The position numbers were made by a program, and so were the translations under genes. Below are positions 37,523 to 47,043 of a stretch of DNA of 64,000 nt, one piece after another. The DNA is from Facklamia sp. 7083-14-GEN3 (GTDB lineage: Bacteria; Bacillota; Bacilli; Lactobacillales; Aerococcaceae), in contig NZ_JANSGD010000004.1 in the NCBI RefSeq assembly GCF_024742075.1, forward strand, positions 147,334 through 211,333, in the 5' to 3' direction. The notes beneath the pieces are model-generated. The model saw only the letters and a program-made list of their open reading frames with translations, searched no databases and was not told where the DNA came from. The stretch's first letter is position 1; each line of letters opens with the position of its first letter.

Positions 37523-38566
37523 ATGTCCATTTTATTGGAAATAATAATGCGGGTAGTACTTGCTTTTCTATTATCATTGGCACTTTCTTATTCCTTATTA
37601 AAGCTGATTCAGTCTAAAAAGCCTCTTAATTATAAGAAAAGCGAGGATAATAGAAAAAAAACACCACCTGCCTACGGTGGTATTGCCGTATTTATGGCTT
37701 ATTGGCTAAGCTACTACTTATTAAACCCTTTTACTCTTTGGGATATTCAAGGAAGCCTTTTTGTTGCCTCTATTATTATTCTTGTAACTGGCATTTTAGA
37801 TGATTATTTAAATTTATCTGCTGTAAAAAAGTCAATCGGCATACTAATCGCCTGTCATTATGTTTATTTTTTTAGTGACATTTCTTTTTCATCCCAACTC
37901 ATCAATTTTGAAGACCCATTACTATTTAGTAGCTTGAAGTATCTTTTAACTATATTATGGATTTATTTAGTAACAAACGCTTTAAATTTATTAGATGGAA
38001 TTGATGGTTTAGCTTCAAGCGTCAGTCTAGTCAGTCTTCTTTCAATGGTAATCATAACTTTAGGTTTTTCTTTAACCATTCAATTGGATTTTGTATTAAA
38101 GTTATTATTTTTATTTGCATCAATTGCGGGTTTTTTAATTTTTAATTGGCCACCCGCTAAGATTATGTTGGGAGATACTGGGGCTTTATTTATTGGGTTT
38201 ATGTATGCGAGCTTAACCGTAACAAATCTTAAAAATGCTAGTCTTTACTCTTTTATTTTTCCAATTCTTTTATTTGCTGTTCCGCTTTTTGATACCGTCT
38301 TTGCCTTCATGAGACGTTTACGTCAGCGCACACCAGTTACTGAAGGAGATAAAGAACACATCCACCACCGATTACTTCGAAGAGGTTATAGTGAAAGATC
38401 AATCAATAAAATGATGATGGCTTTATCTGCCGTTTTTTCATTAATTACCCTAGCTCTTCATGCCTTCCCAGATTTTAAGTGGTTGATATGGGTGATGACA
38501 GTGGTATTAATAGTGGCAATGGTTTATTTAACTGTACATATTGGAAAAGAGTCTTCGAATAAATGA
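37523..38566 (+). CDS. tagO: MraY/WecA-type glycosyl-1-phosphate transferase (TagO-like)
   Basis: Polytopic enzyme of 347 residues and about 10-11 membrane segments that loads a HexNAc-1-phosphate onto undecaprenyl phosphate. The conserved loops are all present: KKTPPAYGGIAVFMAYW, GILDDYLNLS, NALNLLDGIDGLASSVS, MLGDTGALFIGF and the cytoplasmic EGDKEHIHHRLLRRGYSERS. Loop 5 (HIHHRLL) is the WecA/TagO type rather than MraY. It would start teichoic-acid or related polymer synthesis. The exact polymer is an inference. Confidence 0.83.
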   Translation: MSILLEIIMRVVLAFLLSLALSYSLLKLIQSKKPLNYKKSEDNRKKTPPAYGGIAVFMAYWLSYYLLNPFTLWDIQGSLFVASIIILVTGILDDYLNLSAVKKSIGILIACHYVYFFSDISFSSQLINFEDPLLFSSLKYLLTILWIYLVTNALNLLDGIDGLASSVSLVSLLSMVIITLGFSLTIQLDFVLKLLFLFASIAGFLIFNWPPAKIMLGDTGALFIGFMYASLTVTNLKNASLYSFIFPILLFAVPLFDTVFAFMRRLRQRTPVTEGDKEHIHHRLLRRGYSERSINKMMMALSAVFSLITLALHAFPDFKWLIWVMTVVLIVAMVYLTVHIGKESSNK

Positions 38567-38571
38567 AAAAT

Positions 38572-39213
38572 TTATTTTTTAAAGGGCATGTCTATATCTC
38601 GATCACCTAAATTATCAATTTGAACTTGTCCGCTAAAAAAATTAACTAAGTAGCTATCAAATTCATCTAGATGGTCAGAATGAATAGCGATTGTCATTTG
38701 TATTTTTTCAAGATATTCTGTAGATAAAACTGAGGGTAGGCCTGGCATTTGGTCAAGATTATGATTAAAGCGATCAAGCTGTGCATAATCTATTTCAATT
38801 TGAAGAATCGTTTGATTAACATTTTTAATTTTTTTTGCCAATTGGCAGCTTTCACTAACCGCTTGGGTGTAAGCGCGAATTAAACCACCTGCACCTAACT
38901 TGGTTCCGCCAAAATAGCGAACAACAACAGCTGCGATAAAAGTTAATTTTTCTTGACGAAGGACTTCAAGCATCGGTAGCCCAGCTGTTCCAGTTGGCTC
39001 GCCATCATCACTCATGCGTTGGATACTTGAATCCGCTTCTAAACTAAAAGCATAACAGTGATGATTTGCTTTATAATGCTTTTTTTGTATACTGAGCAGG
39101 TGCTGATTAAATTCTTCTTCACTTTTGATGGGGATGAGATAACAAATAAAGCGTGATTTCTTTATTTCAATTTCGTGTATAATTTCTTTTTGGATACTTA
39201 AATAATTAAACAT
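38572..39213 (-). CDS. YigZ family protein (IMPACT N-terminal domain)
   Basis: The family signature MSDDGEPTGTAGLPMLEVL and VVVRYFGGTKLGAGGLIRAY occupy the first half of 213 residues; a ferredoxin-like C-terminal domain follows. The molecular role is unsettled; relatives of eukaryotic IMPACT suggest a link to translation. It lies tail to tail with the TagO-like gene, 5 bp apart, with no terminator I can recognise between them. Confidence 0.9.
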   Translation of the reverse strand: MFNYLSIQKEIIHEIEIKKSRFICYLIPIKSEEEFNQHLLSIQKKHYKANHHCYAFSLEADSSIQRMSDDGEPTGTAGLPMLEVLRQEKLTFIAAVVVRYFGGTKLGAGGLIRAYTQAVSESCQLAKKIKNVNQTILQIEIDYAQLDRFNHNLDQMPGLPSVLSTEYLEKIQMTIAIHSDHLDEFDSYLVNFFSGQVQIDNLGDRDIDMPFKK

Positions 39214-39327
39214 ATAGCTTTCCTTTCATTTATGTTAGGATAAGTAATAATTTTGTGATTCTTTAAACAGTTTAACATATTTTAAAAATTAACTGATTAT
39301 TAGACAGACAGGGAATGGTAGTGAAAA

Positions 39328-40212
39328 ATGAAAACAGCAATTATAGTAGATTCTACAGCATATTTAAACCAGGAAATAGCTAGCCAACCAAACGTTTTTC
39401 AAGTCGATCTTAGTGTCATTTTTGATGATGGAACGGTTTTTAAAGATTCATCTGATATTGATCAGCAGACACGTTTTTATCAGTATATGGAGAAAAGTGA
39501 TCGATTACCTAAGTCTTCTCAACCGCATCCAGGTGACTACTATCAATTAATGGATCAGATAGTTGAAGAAGGTTTTCAAGCAGTTATAGCTATCCACCTA
39601 TCCTCAAAAATATCAGGAACTTTAGCTTTAGCGCAATCAGTACTAGCTGAATACCAAGATCGTATTCAAAGCTATATTATCGATTCGAAGTCTTCATGCA
39701 TAGTCATTGAAGGTTTAGCAAGGAAAGCTATGAAAGGTCTCGAATCAGATAAGGATTTAGAAGATATCGTGGCTGAACTAACTTGGCAAGCAAATCATAC
39801 ACAAACTTATTTGATGGTCGAAGAATTAGATAACCTAGTTAAAGGTGGCCGTTTAAATGCAGGTTTTGCTACCTTAGGCCAACTGCTTAAAATTCGCCCC
39901 TTATTACATTTTGATGAGGAAGGGAATATTCTTCTGTTTGAAAAAATCCGTACTAATAAAAAAGTCTATGCTAGATGGATTCAATTAATTCAAGTAGCAA
40001 TGGAATCCTATCCTCAAGGTGTTCAAATTATGATGACACATGCTAATGCTAAAGAAGAATGCAGTCTGGTTGTGGGATTAATAGAAAAAGAGTTATCAAT
40101 AAGTGATATAGACACTAACTCAATTGGTCCTGTTATTGGGACGCATACTGGAAAAGGCTGTATTGGCCTAGCCATAATGCCTAATTACGATTCAGATAAA
40201 ACAAATAAATAA
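39328..40212 (+). CDS. DegV family fatty-acid-binding protein
   Basis: The protein (294 residues) has the DegV pattern: N-terminal KTAIIVDSTAYL, the ligand loop PKSSQPHPGDYYQLM, SSKISGTLALAQ with the phosphate-contact residues, and VEELDNLVKGGRLNAG. In Firmicutes these are FakB proteins that bind acyl chains for the FakA kinase. No fakA is in the window. Its transcript probably ends at the hairpin that also hides the comFA start. Confidence 0.9.
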   Translation: MKTAIIVDSTAYLNQEIASQPNVFQVDLSVIFDDGTVFKDSSDIDQQTRFYQYMEKSDRLPKSSQPHPGDYYQLMDQIVEEGFQAVIAIHLSSKISGTLALAQSVLAEYQDRIQSYIIDSKSSCIVIEGLARKAMKGLESDKDLEDIVAELTWQANHTQTYLMVEELDNLVKGGRLNAGFATLGQLLKIRPLLHFDEEGNILLFEKIRTNKKVYARWIQLIQVAMESYPQGVQIMMTHANAKEECSLVVGLIEKELSISDIDTNSIGPVIGTHTGKGCIGLAIMPNYDSDKTNK

Positions 40213-40225
40213 TAGCGTTAATTAC

Positions 40226-40269
40226 TCTCCTTCTGTGTACTTTATAAAAAGACACGGAAGGAGATTTTT
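40226..40269 (+). terminator. Hairpin after degV containing the comFA ribosome-binding site
   Basis: Arms 40226-40238 and 40252-40264 form 13 bp (one T-G pair), with a 13-nt loop and five T residues after. The 3' arm contains GGAAGGAG (40256-40263), which is the comFA Shine-Dalgarno sequence. It therefore looks like both a degV terminator and a translation block for read-through RNA. Confidence 0.7.
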
Positions 40270-40270
40270 G

Positions 40271-41668
40271 ATGGAGTGGAAGGAATATTTTATTGGTCAA
40301 TTAATGACTCAAAAAGAAGTTGAATTGATCTGGAATAAATATTTATCTCAATCTAGCTTGAAATTAGAGACGATATTTAATCATTTATATTCTATGCCTA
40401 CTATAAAAATAAAACAGAAGTATATCCTTTGTTCCAGGTGCAATTGTCAAGATCAACAACAATACTATATGATTTCTTTTAATAAAAGTAAGATTATTTA
40501 TTGTTGTGCTTGTATTCAAATGGGAAGAATAAGCAGTAGCGACTTTCTTTATTATCTACCCAATAATAAACCATTAAAAATAAGAAATAAAAAGTCTTTT
40601 CTCACTTGGCAAGGAGAACTTTCTCCGCAGCAACATAAAGCTTCTCAAGAAGTTCTAAAACAATTAAATGATAGTAACCATCCGCATTTAATTCATGCTG
40701 TAACGGGGGCGGGTAAGACCGAAATGCTTTTCCCAAATATCGATGAAATTTTGAGAAAAGGGGGGAAGATAGCTGTAGCTTCTCCTCGAGTTGATGTCTG
40801 TATTGAGCTATTTCCAAGGATTAAATCTGCTTTTAATTCGGTTAAGGTTCTTTTATTGCATGGAAAAAGTGAAACGAAATATGAGCCGTGTGACATTTTA
40901 ATTACAACCACTCATCAACTACTAAGGTTTTTTCAAGCTTTTGATTTATTGATAGTGGATGAAGTGGATGCCTTTCCCTATGTTGATAATGACTGTTTAC
41001 ATTTTGCTGTAAATCGAGCAGTAAAAGAAAAGGGTAAGCTCATTTTTATGACAGCAACGCCAGATAAAAAAATTGTGAAGGCAGTTAAAAAAGGTTTGAT
41101 TTACGAGACTGTTCTACCAGCGCGTTTTCATGGTTTTCCTTTAGTTGAGCCATTGTTTTTTTGGTTAGGGGATTGGAAAAGCCACTTAATAAGTGAACAA
41201 ACCAATTCCAAGCTTTTTTCTAGTTTGAAAGATTTTGTTGCGCTTGATGGTCGAAAGTTAATTTTTATAGCCAATATAAAATTGGCTATTTTACTGTCTG
41301 AATGGCTGAACAAGCAATTTAAATCTCTTTCTCTTAGCTATGTTTATTCATCGGATCCTTTAAGGCATATGAAAGTAGAAAAAATGCGTGAAGGCTCTTA
41401 TGATTTATTGATTTCTACATCCATTCTCGAAAGAGGAGTAACTTTTGAAAATTGTCATGTTTATATTCTCGGTGCTGAAGATCCCCTTTTTTCCAAATCA
41501 GCTTTAGTTCAAATGAGTGGTAGGGTGGGTAGAAAAGCTTCATATCCTTCAGGAATAGTTATTTTTGGTCATTATGGCATTACAAATGAAATGAAAAGAG
41601 CCGTTAAAGAAATTAGGGAGATGAATCAATTAGCGAGGAAGAGAGGACTTTTAAATGCAAAAATTTAA
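40271..41668 (+). CDS. comFA: ComFA, DNA-uptake ATPase/translocase
   Basis: Helicase-like motor that helps pull single-stranded DNA across the membrane during competence. N-terminal zinc finger with C54/C57 and C78/C81, then superfamily 2 motifs in this 465-residue protein: Walker A TGAGKTE (145-151), DEVD in LLIVDEVDAF, motif III FMTATPDK, and ISTSILERGVTFEN with QMSGRVGRK as motifs V and VI. ATG 40271 lies 7 nt after GGAAGGAG. Its end overlaps comFC by 14 nt. No ComX/CIN-box (TACGAATA-like) is clear upstream. Confidence 0.92.
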   Translation: MEWKEYFIGQLMTQKEVELIWNKYLSQSSLKLETIFNHLYSMPTIKIKQKYILCSRCNCQDQQQYYMISFNKSKIIYCCACIQMGRISSSDFLYYLPNNKPLKIRNKKSFLTWQGELSPQQHKASQEVLKQLNDSNHPHLIHAVTGAGKTEMLFPNIDEILRKGGKIAVASPRVDVCIELFPRIKSAFNSVKVLLLHGKSETKYEPCDILITTTHQLLRFFQAFDLLIVDEVDAFPYVDNDCLHFAVNRAVKEKGKLIFMTATPDKKIVKAVKKGLIYETVLPARFHGFPLVEPLFFWLGDWKSHLISEQTNSKLFSSLKDFVALDGRKLIFIANIKLAILLSEWLNKQFKSLSLSYVYSSDPLRHMKVEKMREGSYDLLISTSILERGVTFENCHVYILGAEDPLFSKSALVQMSGRVGRKASYPSGIVIFGHYGITNEMKRAVKEIREMNQLARKRGLLNAKI

Positions 41669-42443
41669 TCAAGGAGTTTGTTTGATGTGCCAAAAAAATT
41701 ATGAACGTGATTTAACTTGGCAACAGTTATTTTCCTGGGAAGTTATTGAGTTTGAACCATTATGTGGAGACTGTTTTAAAAAATTCGTTCCGTATCGTTT
41801 TCAAGGTGAGAGGTGTAGAGCTTGTGGAAGAAAATTAGATGGTAGCACTCAATATCAATCTAGTCATAGACTTAAAGATACTGATGAGTATTACTGTCTG
41901 GATTGTTATCGTTGGCGCAAAATATACCCTCTAAAACTCATTAATAACCAAGCGGTTTTTGACTACAATGATAGTTTTAAAGAGTGGATTACTCGTTATA
42001 AGTATGATGGAGATTGTCGCATGGCTAGTGTCATGAAACAGGCTTTAAAGAAGGCATATAAACAATATGCAAACTACATTTGGCTTGTTTTAACTAGTTC
42101 TGAGTCAAGTTTAAAAGAAAGATTGTTTCATCCGACTGCTTATTTATTAGAAATAGCTGATATTCCCTATTGTTGTCCCTTTCGCTACATCGGAAACGAA
42201 ATGAGACAAGCAGCCAAAAGTCGAAAAGATCGCTTAGCACTCACTCGTCCATATGCTTGGATAAATATAGAAGAAGAAAGACTAAAAGGAAAAAAAGGTT
42301 TTCTGATTTTTGATGATGTGTATACAACAGGAGCCACTATGATTCAAGCAAAATTAGAAATCACACAAAATTTTGAAGCTATTAGCAAAGGGAAAATAGA
42401 TTTAAAAAGTATTACTTTAGCAAGAAATCAATTGATCGGCTAA
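41655..42443 (+). CDS. comFC: ComFC, phosphoribosyltransferase-fold competence protein
   Basis: Partner of ComFA in DNA uptake. The 262-residue protein starts with a double zinc finger (CLMC, CGDC, CRAC and CLDC pairs) and ends with a PRTase-type domain with FLIFDDVYTTGAT. The 41655 start is preferred because AGAGAGGA lies 7 nt upstream and because both cysteines of the first CxxC are then kept; an ATG at 41685 with AAGGAG 8 nt before it would lose the first one. Confidence 0.9.
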   Translation: MQKFNQGVCLMCQKNYERDLTWQQLFSWEVIEFEPLCGDCFKKFVPYRFQGERCRACGRKLDGSTQYQSSHRLKDTDEYYCLDCYRWRKIYPLKLINNQAVFDYNDSFKEWITRYKYDGDCRMASVMKQALKKAYKQYANYIWLVLTSSESSLKERLFHPTAYLLEIADIPYCCPFRYIGNEMRQAAKSRKDRLALTRPYAWINIEEERLKGKKGFLIFDDVYTTGATMIQAKLEITQNFEAISKGKIDLKSITLARNQLIG

Positions 42444-42478
42444 AATATGCAGCGCTTTCAATCGTTGGGTGCGTATGT

Positions 42479-42539
42479 TATAATATCATTAAGCTAGTAA
42501 TAGCTTTTGGGTTTAAGGTCTATCGGGTCTTAGACCAAA
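42479..42539 (+). promoter_or_regulatory. Promoter and structured leader of hpf
   Basis: TATAAT (42479-42484) with an upstream TGT is an extended -10. The leader then holds two small hairpins, AAGCTA..TAGCTT (42491-42506) and GGTCTA..TAGACC (42517-42536), before the ribosome-binding site. Their role is unknown. Confidence 0.5.
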
Positions 42540-42562
42540 TAGAGAGGAAATGAGGGATATTT

Positions 42563-43135
42563 ATGTTTAACTATAATGTTCGTGGAGAAAATATCGAGGT
42601 TACTCAAGCTATTCGAGAGTACGCTGAAAAGAAAGTTTCAAAACTTGAACGTTTTTTCAATGATGTACCGAATGCAACAGCTTATGTGAATTTGAGGGTT
42701 TATCCTGATAAAACAGCAAAGGCTGAAGTAACTATTCCTTTATCTTTCTTAGTGCTCAGAGCTGAAGAAACAACTCATGATTTATATGCAAGTATTGATT
42801 TTGTGGTTGATAAATTAGAGCGACAAGTAAGAAAATATAAAACTAAAATTAACCGTAAATCACGTGAAAAAGGCTTTGAAGGAATTACCGCAGCAGATTT
42901 GGCACAAGCCTCAAATGCTAATGATCACGAAGATGAAAGTGAACCAGATTTACAAATTGTTCGTTCTAAGCGTATTGCTTTAAAACCGATGGATTCAGAA
43001 GAAGCTGTTTTACAAATGAATATGTTAGGACACGATTTCTTTGTATACAAAGAAGCAGAAACGAATGAAATTAATATCGTTTATCGTCGTAAGGATGGTC
43101 GATATGGTTTAATAGAAACAGCGAGAATGGATTAA
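42563..43135 (+). CDS. hpf: Ribosome hibernation-promoting factor, long form
   Basis: The 190 residues combine an N-terminal S30AE domain (1-105, YNVRGENIEVTQAIREYAEKKVSKLERFF) with the C-terminal dimerisation domain (about 128-190, IVRSKRIALKPMDSEEAVLQM). The long form alone joins two 70S ribosomes into inactive 100S pairs. It lies between comFC and secA, the usual place in Firmicutes, with its own promoter and terminator. Confidence 0.95.
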   Translation: MFNYNVRGENIEVTQAIREYAEKKVSKLERFFNDVPNATAYVNLRVYPDKTAKAEVTIPLSFLVLRAEETTHDLYASIDFVVDKLERQVRKYKTKINRKSREKGFEGITAADLAQASNANDHEDESEPDLQIVRSKRIALKPMDSEEAVLQMNMLGHDFFVYKEAETNEINIVYRRKDGRYGLIETARMD

Positions 43136-43174
43136 ATAAAAGGTAAATCTTAAGCATAGAATGTATTTAAATAC

Positions 43175-43212
43175 AAAGTGAAGGGCTGACAAAAGTCCTT
43201 CACTTTTTTTAT
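43175..43212 (+). terminator. Terminator after hpf
   Basis: AAAGTGAAGG (43175-43184) pairs with CCTTCACTTT (43197-43206), followed by T residues. Confidence 0.85.
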
Positions 43213-43266
43213 TGTTAGATAATAAAAAGAATTAGACGAATACAAGAGAGCAGTATAGAAAATTGT

Positions 43267-43294
43267 TTGAAAGTCGAGTTTTTAATGATACAAT
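43267..43294 (+). promoter_or_regulatory. Promoter of secA
   Basis: TTGAAA (43267-43272), a 16-bp spacer and TACAAT (43289-43294) preceded by TGA. Confidence 0.55.
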
Positions 43295-43361
43295 GTTACA
43301 GTGAGAAAATTTATTCAGGATATGAATAAACAAGGATAATGGGAATTAAAGGAGCATATAA

Positions 43362-45818
43362 ATGGCCAACTTTTTAAAAAATTTAATCGAGAATGATAAT
43401 GCTGAATTGAGAAGAACAGGAAAATTAGCTGACCAAGTAATCGACTTAGAAGAAGAATATCGCACGATGACTGATGAAGAATTGCGTGCCCAAACCACAA
43501 TTTTAAAAGATAAATTAGCTAGCGGAAAAAGCTTAGATGATATTCAGATAGAGGCATTTGCGGTTGTAAGAGAGGCTGCCTATCGAGTATTAGGTTTACT
43601 AGCTTATCGTGTTCAAATTCAAGGTGGTTTTGTCATTCATAATGGTGATATTGCCGAGATGAAAACGGGTGAAGGTAAAACCTTGACCGAGACAATGCCT
43701 GTTTATTTGAATGCTTTGTCAGGTAAAGGGGTTCACGTTGTTACTGTTAACGATTATTTAGCAACGCGTGACTCTAAAGAGATGGGAGAAGTTTTCCGCT
43801 TTTTAGGGTTAACCGTCGGTTTAAATCTCAACTCAATGAATGCCGCTCAAAAGCGTGAAGCTTATGCTTGCGATGTAACTTATTCTACAAACAATGAGCT
43901 AGGGTTTGATTATTTAAGAGACAACATGGTTGTTTACAAATCTCAAATGGTTCAAAGACCACTATACTTCGCAGTAGTAGATGAAGTGGATTCTATCTTA
44001 ATTGATGAGGCGCGTACTCCGTTGATTATTTCGGGTCAAGGTGAGAAATCAACAGCTCTTTATAATCGAGCAGATTACTTTGTTAAGGGATTGAAGGAAG
44101 AAGAAGACTACACTATAGATTTAACTTCTAAATCAATTGTTTTAACAGACATTGGAGTTGACAAGGCTGAAAAAATCTTCCGTTTAGAAAATCTTTATAA
44201 TGTCGAAAATTCAACATTGGTTCATCACATTGATCAAGCTTTACGTGCAAATTATATTATGATTCACGATATTGACTATGTGGTAGACGAAGGAGAAGTT
44301 AAGATTGTCGATCCATTTACAGGGCGTATCATGGATGGACGTCGATACTCAGACGGACTTCACCAAGCGATTGAAGCCAAAGAAAATGTAGAGATTCAAG
44401 ATGAGTCCAAGACTATGGCAACGATAACTTTCCAAAACTACTTCCGTATGTATGAAAAGTTATCAGGAATGACGGGAACAGCTAAGACGGAAGAAGAAGA
44501 ATTTAGAGAAATTTACAACATTAATGTTGTTTCTATTCCAACTAATCGACCAGTTATCAGGGAAGACCATCCAGATTTACTTTATCCGAACTTAAAAGCT
44601 AAATTTGCAGCAGTTGTTGAAGAAATTAAAGAGCGTCATGCTAATGGTCAACCTATTCTAGTAGGGACAGTGGCTGTAGAAACTTCAGAGTACTTATCAA
44701 AATTATTATCAAAAGAAGGAATTCCTCATGAAGTCTTAAATGCTAAGAACCACTTTAAAGAAGCTGAAATTGTTATGGCTGCCGGTCAAAGAGGTGCGGT
44801 AACAATCGCGACCAATATGGCTGGACGGGGAACCGACATTAAATTAGGCTCAGGAGTTAAAGAAGTAGGCGGACTGGCTGTTATTGGGACTGAACGTCAC
44901 GAATCACGTCGAATTGATAATCAGTTACGTGGACGGGCAGGTCGTCAAGGAGACCCGGGAGCATCACAATTCTATTTATCACTAGAAGATGACTTGATGC
45001 GTCGTTTCGGATCAGATAGAATTCAAAAGGTATGGGAAAAGCTGAATATGACTGATGACAACAATGAGGGCGAGGATCTTGCTATTCAAAGTAAGATGTT
45101 ATCCCGTCAAGTTGAATCTGCTCAAAAAAGAGTAGAAGGTAATAACTATGATACTCGTAAGAGCGTTTTAGAGTACGATGAAGTTATGCGTGAGCAAAGA
45201 GAAGTTATTTATGGTCAAAGATTAGCAGTCATTAATGAAGAGGAAACCTTAACTCCTCATATTAAAGCAATGATTAAACGAACCATTGAGCGTGAAGTGG
45301 CCTATGCTACTGAAAACGAAGAAAAGGATTGGAATTTGGATAGTCTATTAGACTTCGTTCACAACACTTTATTTAGTCCAGAAAAAATCTCGGTTAAAGA
45401 CTTAGAACGTAAGACTAGAGAAGAATTAATAAATTATCTATATAATGAATCTGTTTCGGCCTTTGACGAGAAAATTGCTTTATTGAATGGGCCAGAACAA
45501 GTTTTAGAATTTGAAAAAGTAATTATTCTGCGTGTGGTTGACTCGAAATGGACAGACCATATTGATGCGATGGATCATTTACGTCAAGGGGTTGGGCTAA
45601 GAGCATATGCTCAAACAAATCCTCTAACAGAATATCAAACAGAAGGCTTTGATCGCTTCCAAGAAATGATTGCAGCAATTGAATATGACATCACTCGATT
45701 CATAATGAAGGCACAAATTCGTCAGAATTTGGAGAGGGAGCAAGTTAATTCTACTACTCCTCGAGTAAAACCAAGTTCAATGCCTAAACACCAAAGTGTA
45801 AAAACATTAAAAGGCTAG
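43362..45818 (+). CDS. secA: Protein translocase ATPase SecA, lacking the C-terminal zinc tail
   Basis: Motor that drives preproteins through SecYEG. In these 818 residues, NBD1 has GEGKTLTE (Walker A) and [20 protein letters not shown]2 has [13 protein letters not shown] and [11 protein letters not shown]. The helical scaffold ends in [18 protein letters not shown]. It stops at [10 protein letters not shown], with no CPCGSGKK-type SEC-C motif in any frame up to the terminator. So it is either a natural short form or a lineage loss. The 5' end, length otherwise and promoter look normal. Confidence 0.96.
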   Translation: MANFLKNLIENDNAELRRTGKLADQVIDLEEEYRTMTDEELRAQTTILKDKLASGKSLDDIQIEAFAVVREAAYRVLGLLAYRVQIQGGFVIHNGDIAEMKTGEGKTLTETMPVYLNALSGKGVHVVTVNDYLATRDSKEMGEVFRFLGLTVGLNLNSMNAAQKREAYACDVTYSTNNELGFDYLRDNMVVYKSQMVQRPLYFAVVDEVDSILIDEARTPLIISGQGEKSTALYNRADYFVKGLKEEEDYTIDLTSKSIVLTDIGVDKAEKIFRLENLYNVENSTLVHHIDQALRANYIMIHDIDYVVDEGEVKIVDPFTGRIMDGRRYSDGLHQAIEAKENVEIQDESKTMATITFQNYFRMYEKLSGMTGTAKTEEEEFREIYNINVVSIPTNRPVIREDHPDLLYPNLKAKFAAVVEEIKERHANGQPILVGTVAVETSEYLSKLLSKEGIPHEVLNAKNHFKEAEIVMAAGQRGAVTIATNMAGRGTDIKLGSGVKEVGGLAVIGTERHESRRIDNQLRGRAGRQGDPGASQFYLSLEDDLMRRFGSDRIQKVWEKLNMTDDNNEGEDLAIQSKMLSRQVESAQKRVEGNNYDTRKSVLEYDEVMREQREVIYGQRLAVINEEETLTPHIKAMIKRTIEREVAYATENEEKDWNLDSLLDFVHNTLFSPEKISVKDLERKTREELINYLYNESVSAFDEKIALLNGPEQVLEFEKVIILRVVDSKWTDHIDAMDHLRQGVGLRAYAQTNPLTEYQTEGFDRFQEMIAAIEYDITRFIMKAQIRQNLEREQVNSTTPRVKPSSMPKHQSVKTLKG

Positions 45819-45832
45819 TATGACAGAATAGC

Positions 45833-45867
45833 AAAGGTCCTGCGGATTAACTCCAAGGGACCTTTTG
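45833..45867 (+). terminator. Hairpin between secA and prfB
   Basis: AAAGGTCC (45833-45840) with GGACCTTT (45858-45865). Only a short T-run follows, so termination may be partial. Confidence 0.6.
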
Positions 45868-45894
45868 TGTCAATAAAAAAAGCAAGGTGATACG

Positions 45895-47005
45895 ATGGAA
45901 ATATATGAAATTAAAGACCAAATAGAATCAGCTCAACTTAACATAGAAAAAATTAGGGGGTCTCTTTGACATCGATAAATTAGAAGCAGACACTGCTGAG
46001 ATGGAATCAAAGATGCTAAGGGAAGATTTTTGGGATGATAATCAAGCAGCGCAATCTTTAATTCAAGAATTAAATAAATGTAAACTCGAAAAAGATTCTT
46101 TTTATCAATTAGAAGAGGGTTTAGACGATGTGATGATTGGTCTAGAATTAATTGAAGAAAGCCTAGATTCTGAATTACAAAAAGAGCTAGAAGAAAAGTT
46201 GATCATACTCAATAAACAGATTGATGATTACCAACTATCTCTTCTTTTATCAGGGGATCATGACCATCTTAATGCTATTGTGGAAATTCATCCAGGAGCG
46301 GGAGGAACTGAATCTCAAGATTGGGGAGAAATGCTATTGAGAATGTATGAGCGTTGGGCGAGTCACAACGACTATGCGATAACATTTATTGATTATCAAA
46401 ATGGGGATGAAGCTGGCATTAAAAGCGCTACGTTTGAGGTTTCTGGCTATAAAACATACGGACATTTGAAGTCGGAAAAAGGCGTCCATCGTCTAATACG
46501 TATTTCGCCATTTGATTCAAATGCACGTAGACATACTTCTTTTTGCTCAATCGATGTTACCCCAATGATAGATGATTCGATTGAGGTAGAAGTAAATCCA
46601 GAAGATTTACGAATTGATACTTATAGAGCCTCAGGAGCGGGTGGGCAGCATATCAACAAAACTTCTTCAGCTGTTCGAATTACACATCTTCCTACTGGAA
46701 TAGTTACTCAAAGCCAATCCAATCGCTCACAAATCCAAAATAAAGAACAAGCAATGAGTCTCTTGAAAGCAAAACTTTATCAAAAAGAAGTTGAAGAAAA
46801 GGAAGCTGAATTACAAGCGATTAAAGGCGAGCAAAAAGATAACGCCTGGGGTTCTCAAATTAGGTCCTATGTTTTCCACCCTTACTCAATGGTAAAAGAT
46901 CATAGAACTAATTATGAAACGGGTAATATAGATTCGGTAATGGATGGTGAATTAAATCCTTTTATTGATGCTTACTTAAGATGGAACATCCAAGAAGAAA
47001 AATAA
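45895..47005 (+). CDS. prfB: Peptide chain release factor 2, expressed by +1 frameshift
   Basis: Recognises UAA and UGA stop codons. A 24-codon first frame starts at ATG 45895 and ends at TGA 45967-45969; the remaining 345 codons are in the +1 frame from GAC 45968, giving 369 residues. The second frame contains the GGQ catalytic motif (ASGAGGQHINKTSSAVR), the SPFDSNARRHTSF segment with the SPF tripeptide that reads the stop codon, and EIHPGAGGTESQDWGEML. The secA-prfB-ftsE order is standard. The first frame reads cleanly, so this is regulated recoding, not damage. Confidence 0.95.
45955..45970 (+). other. Programmed +1 frameshift site of prfB
   Basis: AGGGGGTCTCTTTGAC: a Shine-Dalgarno-like AGGGGG, the slippery CTT and an in-frame TGA followed by C, the textbook RF2 autoregulatory site. 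Low RF2 lets the ribosome slip into the +1 frame. Confidence 0.95.
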
Positions 47006-47043
47006 TTGATAAGAGAGAAGAAAATCCAGTATGCGAGGTGAAA

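Noticed and set aside
46001..47005. prfB as a pseudogene or shorter single-frame gene
   Set aside because: The missing start is supplied by the 24-codon upstream frame through a textbook +1 frameshift site.
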